The notes beneath the pieces were generated by a model that ran no database searches, was not told where the DNA came from, and worked only from the letters and a program-made list of their open reading frames with translations. The position numbers were made by a program, and so were the translations under genes. A stretch of DNA of 64,000 bases, taken from Pseudomonas oryzihabitans (GTDB lineage: Bacteria; Pseudomonadota; Gammaproteobacteria; Pseudomonadales; Pseudomonadaceae). The stretch is from positions 2,802,501 through 2,866,500 of the forward strand of contig NZ_CP102428.1 of NCBI RefSeq assembly GCF_024652905.1, written 5' to 3'. Positions 43,830 through 51,999 of the stretch are shown piece after piece (position 1 is the stretch's first letter; the number at the start of each line of letters is the position of its first letter).

Positions 43830-44500
43830 TGTTCAGCCTCCCTGCGATCCAGCTCTGTCAGTACCTCCAGCACGGCGTTCCACTGTTGGCTATAGGCGTC
43901 AAAGTGACCGGAGGTACGTACCTTGTAGATGCTATGGACCGATACCTGACGCTGCTCTGCTAGCTCCGCTGGCGACTGTCCATTCAAGAGTGCCGCGATA
44001 TCGCTCAACTGACGTTGCGTCCAACCCTTCTCGATAACCGTCAAGCCAACCCCTAGCGCATCGAGGGCGATCTCCAGCAGTGGCTCCTGTGGCAGCGAGA
44101 AACCATAGCGGCAGAGCGCACGCTTTTCATTGAGCTTGTGCCGACTGCGGCTAAGGCCCGGCCCCATCATGTTCCAGGCCTGTTGCGGATTCACCGCCGT
44201 TTCTATCCGGGCCAGCCCCAGGACGAAGCGGCAGTCGATATCGCGCTGCAGGAGATCCAGCCTGATGTCACGCAACAGCCGAGCGCCGGCATTCAAGGAG
44301 GTCACCAGACCCTGAAATTCGTCTCCAAGGGTGATGGTCAGCGGTGACGCCAGGACGTCGGCATAACGCCTGTTGTGCTGCACTACCGCTTCATTGAAGG
44401 CCTTGTATAACTGCGCAATATCGGCGGCGTGCTCGCTGTGCACCAAGTCGCCCATTACCACTGCGAGCGTTCTGGCGGTTTTTACCTGCTTTGGGGTCAT
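43826..44500 (-). CDS. SatD-family protein with C-terminal HTH
   Basis: A 224-residue protein of the SatD family, named after the Streptococcus mutans sat locus and without a known activity. VVMGDLVHSE places D18, and ITLGDEFQG (56-64) places D60. RFVLGLARIE is followed by NMMGPGLSRSRHKL. This order of elements resembles class III nucleotide cyclases (metal Asp, GD loop, R.GIxxG, G..v..A), but GDEF here is not a diguanylate-cyclase signature. Residues 160-200 look like a helix-turn-helix (LAEQRQVSVHSIYKVR). The ribosome-binding site is weak and the upstream DNA is AT-rich. Confidence 0.72.
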   Translation of the reverse strand: MTPKQVKTARTLAVVMGDLVHSEHAADIAQLYKAFNEAVVQHNRRYADVLASPLTITLGDEFQGLVTSLNAGARLLRDIRLDLLQRDIDCRFVLGLARIETAVNPQQAWNMMGPGLSRSRHKLNEKRALCRYGFSLPQEPLLEIALDALGVGLTVIEKGWTQRQLSDIAALLNGQSPAELAEQRQVSVHSIYKVRTSGHFDAYSQQWNAVLEVLTELDRREAEQ

Positions 44501-44664
44501 TTTCGTGATGTAACTAAAAAAGGGTCAACAAGCGCTTTTTACCCAAAAATGGTATGACTCGCCTAGTGCTAGCTATCACCAGTAGCCAGCAGGCAAGAGA
44601 CAAAGGCAGCCAGAGCTTTTGAGGACACCCTCAACGCCTCGCCGCTTCCGCCCGTTGATTCTGG

Positions 44665-45000
44665 TTACTCCACCAGCCCCTTGTCCCAGAGCCGCACCAG
44701 TTCGCTGGGCGCCCGGTCCTCGGGGATCAGCAGGGTCAACTCGTCTTCCTGCTCGGCGGGTTGCGGGCGAAAGCGCAGCTCCACCTTGAAATAGCGTTGA
44801 TCGCCGCGCCCGACCTGGGTCGGTTCGCCGGATTCCGGCAGACAGCGTTCCAACACCGAGCAGATGCGCCCGCGCTGGGCGCTATCGTATTGGCCGAATT
44901 CGATCTCCCGCGGTTTGCTCAGCGCATGCAAGGGCGCGAAGCCGCCCTGGCGCGAGAGCCGTACCACGGTGTCCTTGCCCAGCGGGGGAAGTTCGCGCAT
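44665..45000 (-). CDS. Emfourin-type inhibitor of protealysin
   Basis: A 111-residue soluble protein beginning MRELPPLGKDTVVRLSRQGGFA with RGRICSVLE and GDQRYFKVELRF. This matches what I know of emfourin, the protein inhibitor of protealysin-like M4 peptidases in Serratia. It starts 12 bp after the peptidase stop, with AGAGGAA as ribosome site, so both are one operon. It would shield the cell from the intracellular protease. The region upstream towards satD (44501-44664) holds no gene. Confidence 0.83.
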   Translation of the reverse strand: MRELPPLGKDTVVRLSRQGGFAPLHALSKPREIEFGQYDSAQRGRICSVLERCLPESGEPTQVGRGDQRYFKVELRFRPQPAEQEDELTLLIPEDRAPSELVRLWDKGLVE

Positions 45001-45012
45001 TGCCCTGTTCCT

Positions 45013-46074
45013 CTAGCTAAGGGTGACGCCAACGCCGGCCCAGGCTTCCTCGACGGCGCGAACCTCGGCCGACTCGGCACCGAAGCGGCGACCGGCATTG
45101 GAGACGGTCAAGCGGGCGAAGGCGGCGAAATCCGCATCGTTGGCCAGGCGGCTGTCGCAGAGGGTGTCGTACCAGATCGGCCCGGCCTTTTCCCAGGCAT
45201 GACCACCCAGAGCCAGCGCCGCCAGGTAGAAGGCCCGATTGGGAATACCCGAGTTGAGGTGGACGCCGCCGTTGTCTTCGCGGGTCTCGATGTAGTCGTG
45301 CATATGCCCGGGCTGGGGATCCTTGCCCAGGGTCGGATCGTCGTAGGCGGTGCCCGGCTCGGCCATGGACCTGAGGCCTTTGCCCTTGATGCGGTCGGTG
45401 AGCAGCCCGGCGCCAATTATCCAGTCCGCCTCGGCGGCGGTCTGCTTGAGTTCATACTGCTTGACCAGGATGCCGAAGACATCGGACACCGACTCGTTGA
45501 GCGCACCGGACTGGTTGAAGTACACCAGCCCCGCCTCGCTCTCGGTGACGCCATGCACCAATTCATGAGCGATGACGTCCAGGGCGATGGTGAAACGGTT
45601 GAAGATCTCGCCGTCACCGTCGCCGAATACCATCTGCTCACCGTTCCAGAAGGCGTTCTGGTACTCCTGGCCATAGTGGACGGTGCCGGCGAGCGGCAGG
45701 CCCTGGCCATCGATGGAGTTGCGGCCGAAGACCTCGTTGAAGAATTTGAAGGTGGCGCCCAGGTAATCATAGGCCTCGTCCACCGCTACGTCGCTCAGCG
45801 GCGGCTGCCCCTCCTGGCGCACCAGCCGCCCGGGCAGCTGCATGGCATTGCCGGCATCGAAGATGCTGCGCTGCGGACTGGCATCATCGGTGCGCGGCAG
45901 AGCCCCAACCGGGGCCTGGCGTACTCCGGGCCGACCCGGATTGTGCAGCAGACTCTGGACATGACTCAGGGTGGTCAGGGCGTAGGAACGCTGGTGTTCG
46001 TCGCCATGATCGATGATGCGGCCAAGAATGTAGGGGGGAATCACCCCCTGGATGGTGCCCGGGTTACGAGACAT
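45013..46074 (-). CDS. Protealysin-like M4 metallopeptidase
   Basis: Thermolysin-family zinc endopeptidase of 353 residues. The zinc site is HELVHGVTE (about 182-190), with the third ligand in ALNESVSDVFG and the catalytic His in the NGGVHLNSGIPN loop. There is no signal peptide. Instead a short propeptide of about 40-50 residues carries PPYIL, the motif of protealysin-type precursors. It is probably intracellular or released by a non-Sec route. A very strong AGGAGGAGGG ribosome site precedes the ATG. The inhibitor gene follows. Confidence 0.92.
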   Translation of the reverse strand: MSRNPGTIQGVIPPYILGRIIDHGDEHQRSYALTTLSHVQSLLHNPGRPGVRQAPVGALPRTDDASPQRSIFDAGNAMQLPGRLVRQEGQPPLSDVAVDEAYDYLGATFKFFNEVFGRNSIDGQGLPLAGTVHYGQEYQNAFWNGEQMVFGDGDGEIFNRFTIALDVIAHELVHGVTESEAGLVYFNQSGALNESVSDVFGILVKQYELKQTAAEADWIIGAGLLTDRIKGKGLRSMAEPGTAYDDPTLGKDPQPGHMHDYIETREDNGGVHLNSGIPNRAFYLAALALGGHAWEKAGPIWYDTLCDSRLANDADFAAFARLTVSNAGRRFGAESAEVRAVEEAWAGVGVTLS

Positions 46075-46092
46075 GCGCGCCCTCCTCCTCTG

Positions 46093-46108
46093 GGGGACAA
46101 AGGTCCCC
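46093..46108 (-). promoter_or_regulatory. Leader hairpin upstream of the protealysin gene
   Basis: GGGGAC and GTCCCC pair across a 4-nt loop just upstream of the strong Shine-Dalgarno of the M4 peptidase gene. It could influence mRNA stability or ribosome access. No regulator can be named. Confidence 0.35.
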
Positions 46109-46169
46109 GATCACCGCAGCGTGCGGTCCTGCTGATTGGACCACGAAACGACCAGACGACTCCCGCCTC

Positions 46170-46198
46170 TTCACCCGGAGGCAGGCTTCTGGTACAAA
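46170..46198 (+). promoter_or_regulatory. Promoter of tRNA-Gly
   Basis: TTCACC (46170-46175) and TACAAA (46193-46198) are 17 bp apart. The -10 ends 10 bp before the mature tRNA 5' end, a typical spacing for a stable-RNA gene. Confidence 0.55.
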
Positions 46199-46208
46199 GG
46201 CACCCCAC

Positions 46209-46282
46209 GCGGGCGTCGTATAATGGCATTACCTGAGCTTCCCAAGCTCATGACGAGGGTTCGATTCCCTTCGCCCGCTCCA
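46209..46282 (+). tRNA. tRNA-Gly (anticodon CCC)
   Basis: A 74-nt cloverleaf. The acceptor stem GCGGGCG pairs with CGCCCGC, followed by discriminator T and an encoded CCA. The anticodon stem TGAGC/GCTCA carries the loop TTCCCAA, giving anticodon CCC, which reads GGG. The T arm contains GGTTCGATTCC. No integrase gene and no repeat of the tRNA 3' end were seen in the window, so it is not visibly used as an attachment site. Confidence 0.97.
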
Positions 46283-46289
46283 GATCCAG

Positions 46290-46333
46290 ACGGCCTCCAA
46301 TCAGTCCTTGCGGACCAGCTGATTGGGGGCCGT
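46290..46333 (+). terminator. Hairpin terminator after tRNA-Gly
   Basis: A 15-bp stem with one U-G wobble (arms ACGGCCTCCAATCAG at 46290-46304 and 46319-46333) and a 14-nt loop begins 7 nt after the tRNA. The downstream T tract is short. It also lies past the end of no other gene, so it most likely serves the tRNA. Confidence 0.75.
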
Positions 46334-46384
46334 TGCGTTTCCGGCTCTCATTTCCGTGCGGTTCAGACTGGACGACATGGGGGC

Positions 46385-48640
46385 TTACCCTACGTCCACC
46401 AACCCCTTCACCCGCTGCGCCAGGGCCTCCACCGCGAAGGGCTTGGTGAGGATCGCCATGCCGGGCTCCAGGTGGCCATCGCTGAGCAGTGAGGTTTCGG
46501 CGAAGCCGGTGATGAACAGGACCTTGAGCGCCGGGCGGTGGACGCGGGCGGCGTCGGCCAGTTGGCGGCCGTTCATGCCGCCGGGCAGGCCGACGTCGGT
46601 CACCAGCAGGTCGATACGGGCATCGGAGTGCAGCACTTCCAGGCCGCCGGCGCCGTCGGCGGCCTCGATGATGACGTAGCCCAGCTCGCGCAGCAGATCG
46701 GTCACCAGCATGCGCACCGTGGGTTCGTCGTCGACCACCAGCACCGTGGCATTGGCGCCTTCCAGCGGACAGGGTCGACCATCCGCCAGAGGCGTCTCGC
46801 CTGGCTGCTCTACCGGCCGCAGTGGCAGGTAAAGGCAGACGGTGGTGCCCTCCTCCGGCGTCGAGCGCAGCCGCAGCTGGCCGCCGGACTGGCGGGCGAA
46901 GCCATAGATCATCGACAACCCCAGGCCCGTGCCCTGGCCCATGGGCTTGGTGGTGAAGAAAGGCTCGAAGGCCTTGGCGGCGACCTCCGCTGTCATGCCG
47001 CTGCCGGTATCGGTCACGCTCAGGTGCAGATAGCGTCCAGGTGGCAGCTCGAAATCGCGGGTATCTCCGTCACCAAGAATGCGATAGCTGGCGGCGATGA
47101 GGATGCGCCCACCGTTGGGCATGGCATCGCGGGCGTTGATGCACAGATTGAGCAGGGCATTCTCCAGCTGGGACTGGTCCACCAACAGCGGCTGGTCGTC
47201 CGGCAGACTGGTGAACTGCACCTGGATGGCGGGCCCCACGGTGCGCTGCACCAGATCGAGCATGCCGCCTACCAGCTGGTTGACCACCGTGGCCTCCGGG
47301 GCCAGGGTCTGGCGGCGGGCGAAGGCCAGCAGGCGATGGGTCAGGGCGGCGGCGCGCTTGGCGCTGCCCTGGGCGGCCAGCAGGTATTTTTCCAGCTCGG
47401 TGAAGCGCCCCTGGCCGATGCGCAGGTCCATGAGGTCGAGGCTGCCGGAGATTCCGGCGAGCAGGTTGTTGAAGTCGTGGGCCAGGCCGCCGGTGAGCTG
47501 GCCGACCGCTTCCATCTTTTGCGACTGGCGCAGGGCTTCTTCCGAGCGGCGGAGGTCTGCGGTGCGCTCTTCGACGCGCTGCTCCAGGGTGGCGGTCAAG
47601 TCGCGCAGCTCCGCCAGGGCACGGTCACGCTCGTCGGCCAGGGCCCGGCGGGCGTCCACGTCCAGCAGCACGCCGGGAAAGCGCAGCGGGGTGCCGTCCG
47701 CTGCCAGCTCGACATGGCCGTTGGCCTCCAGCCAGTAGTAGCGACCGTCCCTGCGGCGCACCCGGTACTGGTGGGCATAGCGCCCGCCGCGTCCGAGCAC
47801 GTCGGCGATGGCCGCGGCCAGGCCCGCCTGGTCGTCCGGATGCACGTTGGCGACCACCTGCGCCAGGCTCAGCCCATCACGGCCCAGCGCCGGGTCCAGG
47901 CCGAAGTGGCTGGCGAAGGCTTCGTCGACGGTGAATCTGTCGGTGGGTAGATCCCAGTACCAGGTGCCGATGATGGCACCGGCGGCCAGGGCCAGCTGCA
48001 CCCGTTCGGCCGCCGCCAGCACGCTGCTCTTCGCAGCGCGGGCGCTGTCGCGTTCGTCGATGCGCGCTGAGAGCTCCTGTTCGAGGGTCAGGTTGTGTCG
48101 GCGCAGCGCGGCTTCGGCGATGTCGCGCTGGCGATGGGCCTGGACGCTGGCGGTGGTCTCGGTGGTGATGTTGAGCATGCCGACGATGCGCTCGCCGTCA
48201 CGCAGCGGACTATAGGAAAAGCTCCAGTAGGTGTCCTCGGGATAGCCGTTGCGGGTCATCACGAAGTGCTTGTCGACGAAGTGCAGCGCCTCGCCGGCGC
48301 GTGCCCGGTCGATCAGCGGGGCGATCTCGTCCCACAGCTCCACCCAGACCTCGTGGATCGGCTGCCCCAGTGCCGCGGGATGCCGCGCACCGAGAAAGGG
48401 GGCGTAGGCGTGGTTGTAGATCAGCGTCTGCTCGGCGCCCCAGGTGGCGCACATGGCAAAGGGTGAGGCCATCAGCAGATCGTAGGTGGTCCGTAGCGCG
48501 ACGGGCCAGCCAGCACGGCCACCCAGCGGCGTGGATTCCCAGGCGAAGGTTTCTAGGTAGGACAAGGAACGACTCACTGGCAGAGGCACTGAGGGATCTC
48601 GTGGCCGTCCGGACCCTCTGCAAGGCGTCCGGATGCCCAT
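46385..48640 (-). CDS. Soluble hybrid histidine kinase (PAS, PAS, HisKA, HATPase, receiver)
   Basis: A cytoplasmic hybrid kinase of 751 residues from the ATG at 48640. Two PAS-like sensor regions come first; the second contains [20 protein letters not shown] and the repeat motif [17 protein letters not shown]. Then come a coiled coil, HisKA with [13 protein letters not shown] (His), an ATPase domain with GTGLGLSM, and a C-terminal receiver ([10 protein letters not shown]). No membrane segment is seen. The true start is unclear: in-frame GTG codons at 48589 and 48577 precede the first conserved residues and none has a good ribosome site. Divergent from cycA. Confidence 0.88.
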   Translation of the reverse strand: MGIRTPCRGSGRPRDPSVPLPVSRSLSYLETFAWESTPLGGRAGWPVALRTTYDLLMASPFAMCATWGAEQTLIYNHAYAPFLGARHPAALGQPIHEVWVELWDEIAPLIDRARAGEALHFVDKHFVMTRNGYPEDTYWSFSYSPLRDGERIVGMLNITTETTASVQAHRQRDIAEAALRRHNLTLEQELSARIDERDSARAAKSSVLAAAERVQLALAAGAIIGTWYWDLPTDRFTVDEAFASHFGLDPALGRDGLSLAQVVANVHPDDQAGLAAAIADVLGRGGRYAHQYRVRRRDGRYYWLEANGHVELAADGTPLRFPGVLLDVDARRALADERDRALAELRDLTATLEQRVEERTADLRRSEEALRQSQKMEAVGQLTGGLAHDFNNLLAGISGSLDLMDLRIGQGRFTELEKYLLAAQGSAKRAAALTHRLLAFARRQTLAPEATVVNQLVGGMLDLVQRTVGPAIQVQFTSLPDDQPLLVDQSQLENALLNLCINARDAMPNGGRILIAASYRILGDGDTRDFELPPGRYLHLSVTDTGSGMTAEVAAKAFEPFFTTKPMGQGTGLGLSMIYGFARQSGGQLRLRSTPEEGTTVCLYLPLRPVEQPGETPLADGRPCPLEGANATVLVVDDEPTVRMLVTDLLRELGYVIIEAADGAGGLEVLHSDARIDLLVTDVGLPGGMNGRQLADAARVHRPALKVLFITGFAETSLLSDGHLEPGMAILTKPFAVEALAQRVKGLVDVG

Positions 48641-48812
48641 GATAGGCAGGTACGGGAGTCCCTGCCAGAGTTCCAGGTGACCGACGGCGCAGCCCTGCCC
48701 ATCGATGGTCGGGCCGGCCCTGCGGCATGCTGTCCCGGTGAAACGACTGGCACCGGCGACGTGCATCTCTTACCGTGTGGCCCCCGCTGTCGCTGTCAGG
48801 TATCCGCTCGTC

Positions 48813-50192
48813 ATGTCCGCGTCTTCCACCCCGCCCGAGGGGCTGCAACGCAGCCTGTCCAATCGCCATCTGCAACTGATCGCCATCGGCGGCGCCATCG
48901 GCACCGGCCTGTTCATGGGCTCGGGCAAGACCATCGCCCTGGCCGGTCCCTCGATCCTGCTGGTCTATCTGATCATCGGCAGCGCGCTGTTCTTTGTCAT
49001 GCGCGCCCTGGGCGAACTGCTGCTGTCGGATCTGGAGTACAAGTCCTTCATCGACTTCTGCACCGACCTGCTCGGGCCCTGGGCCGGCTTCTTCTGCGGT
49101 TGGACCTACTGGTTCTGCTGGATAGTCACCGCCATCGCCGATGTCATCGCCATCGCCGCCTATGCCCAGTTCTGGTTTCCCAGCCTCGCGCCCTGGATCC
49201 CGGCGCTGCTCTGCGTGCTGCTCCTGCTGGGCCTCAACCTGGTCACGGTGCGACTCTTCGGCGAAATGGAATTCTGGTTCGCGCTGATCAAGATCGTCGC
49301 CATCTGCGCCCTGATCGTCACCGGCTTCGGCCTGGTGCTCTGGGGTTTCCAGTCGCCCTCGGGCAACGTGGCGAGCCTGAGCAATCTGTGGAACGACGGC
49401 GGCTTCTTCCCAATGGGCCTGGGCGGCTTCTTCGCCGGTTTCCAGATCGCCGTGTTCGCCTTCGTCGGCATCGAGCTGGTAGGCACCACCGCCGCCGAGA
49501 CCGCCGATCCCCGGCGCAACCTGCCCCGCGCCATCAACTCCATTCCGGTGCGCATCCTGGTGTTCTATGTGTTGGCGCTGGTGGTGATCATGGCGGTGAC
49601 GCCCTGGCGCCAGGTGGTGCCGGACAAGAGTCCCTTCGTCGAACTCTTCGTGCTGGCCGGCGTGCCCATGGCCGCCAGCCTGATCAACTTCGTGGTGCTG
49701 ACCTCGGCCACCTCCTCGGCCAATAGCGGCATCTTCTCCACCAGCCGCATGCTCTATGGCCTGGCCCGCGAAGGCCATGCGCCCCGCGGCCTCACCCAAC
49801 TTTCGCGGGCGGCGGTACCGGCGCGCGGACTGGTGCTGTCCTGCCTGTGCCTGCTGCTGGGCACGGTGCTGATCTACCTGATCCCCAACCTGGTTACCGC
49901 CTTCACCCTGGTCACCACCCTGGCGGCGGTGCTGTTCATGTTCGTCTGGTCGCTGATCCTGCTGTCCTGGTTGGCCTATAGACGCAACCGCCCGGAACGC
50001 CATGCCGCCTCGGCCTTTCGCCTGCCCGGCGGGCGCTGGGTGTGCTACGGGGTGCTGGCCTTCTTCGCCGCGGTGCTGGTCTTGCTGACCCTGCAGGACG
50101 ACACCCGCCAGGCGCTGCTGGCCAGTCCGCTGTGGTTCCTGCTGCTGGGGGTGGGCTACTGGTGGCGCGGGCGGACGCTACGCGGCGGCTAG
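48813..50192 (+). CDS. cycA: D-serine/D-alanine/glycine proton symporter
   Basis: APC-family permease of 459 residues. The N-terminal segment SNRHLQLIAIGGAIGTGLF and long stretches such as MGSGKTI, RALGELLLS, GPWAGFF and GFQIAVFAFVGIELVGTTA follow E. coli CycA nearly residue for residue, so the assignment is stronger than for a generic amino-acid permease. About 12 membrane helices. The ATG at 48813 gives the family N-terminus. Its substrates fit the D-amino-acid catabolic genes 5 kb downstream. Convergent with umuC, 15 bp apart. Confidence 0.9.
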   Translation: MSASSTPPEGLQRSLSNRHLQLIAIGGAIGTGLFMGSGKTIALAGPSILLVYLIIGSALFFVMRALGELLLSDLEYKSFIDFCTDLLGPWAGFFCGWTYWFCWIVTAIADVIAIAAYAQFWFPSLAPWIPALLCVLLLLGLNLVTVRLFGEMEFWFALIKIVAICALIVTGFGLVLWGFQSPSGNVASLSNLWNDGGFFPMGLGGFFAGFQIAVFAFVGIELVGTTAAETADPRRNLPRAINSIPVRILVFYVLALVVIMAVTPWRQVVPDKSPFVELFVLAGVPMAASLINFVVLTSATSSANSGIFSTSRMLYGLAREGHAPRGLTQLSRAAVPARGLVLSCLCLLLGTVLIYLIPNLVTAFTLVTTLAAVLFMFVWSLILLSWLAYRRNRPERHAASAFRLPGGRWVCYGVLAFFAAVLVLLTLQDDTRQALLASPLWFLLLGVGYWWRGRTLRGG

Positions 50193-50207
50193 CCAGGTAC
50201 TGGTCGC

Positions 50208-51485
50208 TCAGCCCACCGTCCAGAGTTCATCGAGCCGGGTGGTGTAGCGCGGGCTGAGCAGGTCGCGGCGCATCTGCCAGGCGGGATCCCGGGGAATCCG
50301 GGCTGGACGCAGGGTTTCGCGACCGAACTTGCCGTTGATGGCGTCCAGCGTTGCCATCAGCCGGGTAGCGGCCGGATCCGGTGCGGAAGCGAAGAGATCC
50401 GCGGCCACCTCGCTACGGCCGTAGAGATCGAGCAGCAACACCTCGGCCTTGGCATAGCCGAAACCGTCGCGAAAGATCTCGCGCAGGCCGGACTGGGCAT
50501 AATCGTTGAGCACCCGGGTGTCGTCGCTGGGCACCGGCAGATTGAGCAGGGCGGCATTGGCATAGCGGCCCTCGTCCGCGCCATGCATCCCGGTCTGGAT
50601 GCTGACCCTCAGGGTGCGACAGAGCGACCCCTGGGCGCGCAGCTTTTCCGCGGCGCGGGCGGTGTAGCTGGCCACCGCCTCGGCCAAGGCGCCGAACTGG
50701 TACTGGCGACGGCCGAACATGCGGCTGCTGCAAATGGTCTGCCGCGGCGCCTCCAGTTCTTCGAGACCCAGACAGGCCAGCCCGCGCAATTCCCGGGCGG
50801 TCTTCTCCAGCACCACGCTGTAGCGCTGGCGCAGTGACCAGGCATCCTGCGCGGCCAGCTCCCAGGCAGTGGTGACGCCCTCGCCCCGCAGGCGCGCGGC
50901 CAGGCGCCGGCCGACACCCCAGACGTCTTCGATCGGCGAGTGTTTCAGCACCCAGTCATGCACCACCGGATCGCGCAGATCCAGCACGCCACCGGTGCGC
51001 TCCGGCCAGCGCTTGGCGGCGGCATTGGCCAGCTTGGCCAGGGTCTTGGTACCGGCGATGCCGACGCTGACCGGGATGCCCGTCCACTTCTGCACCCTGG
51101 CCTGCAGGCGATGACCGAGGGCGTCCAGGGGTTCGGGCAGGCCAGCCAGATCGGCGAATACCTCGTCGATGCTGTAACGCTCCAGGCGCGGCACCAGAGT
51201 CCCCAGGGTGCGCATCACCCGGTCGCTGAGGTCGCCATAGAGCGCATAATTGGAACTGAAGGCCGCGACCTCGCCACGCCGGGCCAGCTCGCGCACCTGA
51301 AACCAGGGCGCCGCCATGGCGATGCCCAGGCGTTTGGCCTCGGTCGAGCGGGCGATCACGCAGCCGTCGTTGTTCGATAACACCACCACCGGGCGCCCGG
51401 CGAGATCGGGGCGGAAGACTCGCTCGCAACTGCAATAGAAGACATTGCAGTCGATCAGCGCCAACACCGACTCAGCCATGGCCAA
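50208..51485 (-). CDS. umuC: DNA polymerase V catalytic subunit UmuC
   Basis: Y-family polymerase for error-prone lesion bypass. The 425 residues (E. coli UmuC 422) contain ALIDCNVFYCSCERVF with the first catalytic Asp, YSIDEVFADL with the second acidic pair, and helix-hairpin-helix segments around IEDVWGVGRRLAARL. The start overlaps the umuD stop by 14 bp, as is usual for the pair. Expression is set by the LexA box upstream of umuD. Confidence 0.96.
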   Translation of the reverse strand: MAMAESVLALIDCNVFYCSCERVFRPDLAGRPVVVLSNNDGCVIARSTEAKRLGIAMAAPWFQVRELARRGEVAAFSSNYALYGDLSDRVMRTLGTLVPRLERYSIDEVFADLAGLPEPLDALGHRLQARVQKWTGIPVSVGIAGTKTLAKLANAAAKRWPERTGGVLDLRDPVVHDWVLKHSPIEDVWGVGRRLAARLRGEGVTTAWELAAQDAWSLRQRYSVVLEKTARELRGLACLGLEELEAPRQTICSSRMFGRRQYQFGALAEAVASYTARAAEKLRAQGSLCRTLRVSIQTGMHGADEGRYANAALLNLPVPSDDTRVLNDYAQSGLREIFRDGFGYAKAEVLLLDLYGRSEVAADLFASAPDPAATRLMATLDAINGKFGRETLRPARIPRDPAWQMRRDLLSPRYTTRLDELWTVG

Positions 51486-51903
51486 AGCGCCTCAGGCTGT
51501 GGGTGGCCACGCCCCAGACTTCGAAGTCATCGCGCTCGCCGATGACCAGGGGTGCATAGGCAGGGTTTTCCGCCAGCAGGACGAAATGGGCGCCTTGCCG
51601 ACCGAGGCGCTTGAGGGTGGGCTCGCGGTCGCGCACCGCCACCACGATATCGCCGACCCGCGCCGGACGGGCGCGGTCAACGATCACCAGATCGCCAGGA
51701 AAGATGCCCACCCCGGTCATGCTGTCGCCACTGACCTGGATGACGTAGGTATGAGGAGCGCGCAGGTCGACCAGTTCGTCCAGCGAAACCTGGCGCTCCA
51801 GATGATCCTGGGCCGGCGAAGGAAAGCCGCACGGCAGGCGAAAATCATAGAGCGGCAGCTGGGTGGCGGACGACGCCAGACAACCCAGGACGGTAACGGA
51901 CAT
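51472..51903 (-). CDS. umuD: UmuD, self-cleaving accessory subunit of DNA polymerase V
   Basis: LexA-like serine peptidase that cleaves itself to UmuD' on RecA filaments. The 143 residues have the cleavage pair Cys25-Gly26 (PCGFPSP), the nucleophile S61 in SGDSM and the general-base K98 in LKRL, all in the correct order. AGGAG lies 11 bp before the ATG. It precedes umuC in one operon. Confidence 0.96.
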   Translation of the reverse strand: MSVTVLGCLASSATQLPLYDFRLPCGFPSPAQDHLERQVSLDELVDLRAPHTYVIQVSGDSMTGVGIFPGDLVIVDRARPARVGDIVVAVRDREPTLKRLGRQGAHFVLLAENPAYAPLVIGERDDFEVWGVATHSLRRFGHG

Positions 51904-51915
51904 GACAAGGCGCTC

Positions 51916-51951
51916 CTGCGGATAACTGTGTATTTATACAGTTATCCGCAG
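51916..51951. promoter_or_regulatory. LexA (SOS) box inside a 36-bp perfect inverted repeat
   Basis: The 16-bp SOS box CTG-TGTATTTATA-CAG occupies 51926-51941, 23 bp upstream of umuD. It is embedded in a longer palindrome: CTGCGGATAACTGT (51916-51929) and ACAGTTATCCGCAG (51938-51951) are perfect complements around an 8-bp centre. The arm nearest umuD partly reaches its Shine-Dalgarno. Confidence 0.9.
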
Positions 51952-51999
51952 CTGCCGTGTTGTAAAGTCCGACCTAACTCTCGCCGATGAGCGGCGCCC

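Noticed and set aside
43826..44500. SatD protein as a diguanylate cyclase because of GDEF
   Set aside because: The motif is LGDEFQG and not GGDEF in its proper hairpin context, and the size and flanking elements do not fit a GGDEF domain.
46209..46333. tRNA-Gly as an integration site of a genomic island
   Set aside because: No integrase gene, no direct repeat of the tRNA 3' end and no composition change beside it were seen.
50208..51903. umuDC as part of a prophage
   Set aside because: No phage gene is nearby; the operon has a standard LexA site and native-like composition.
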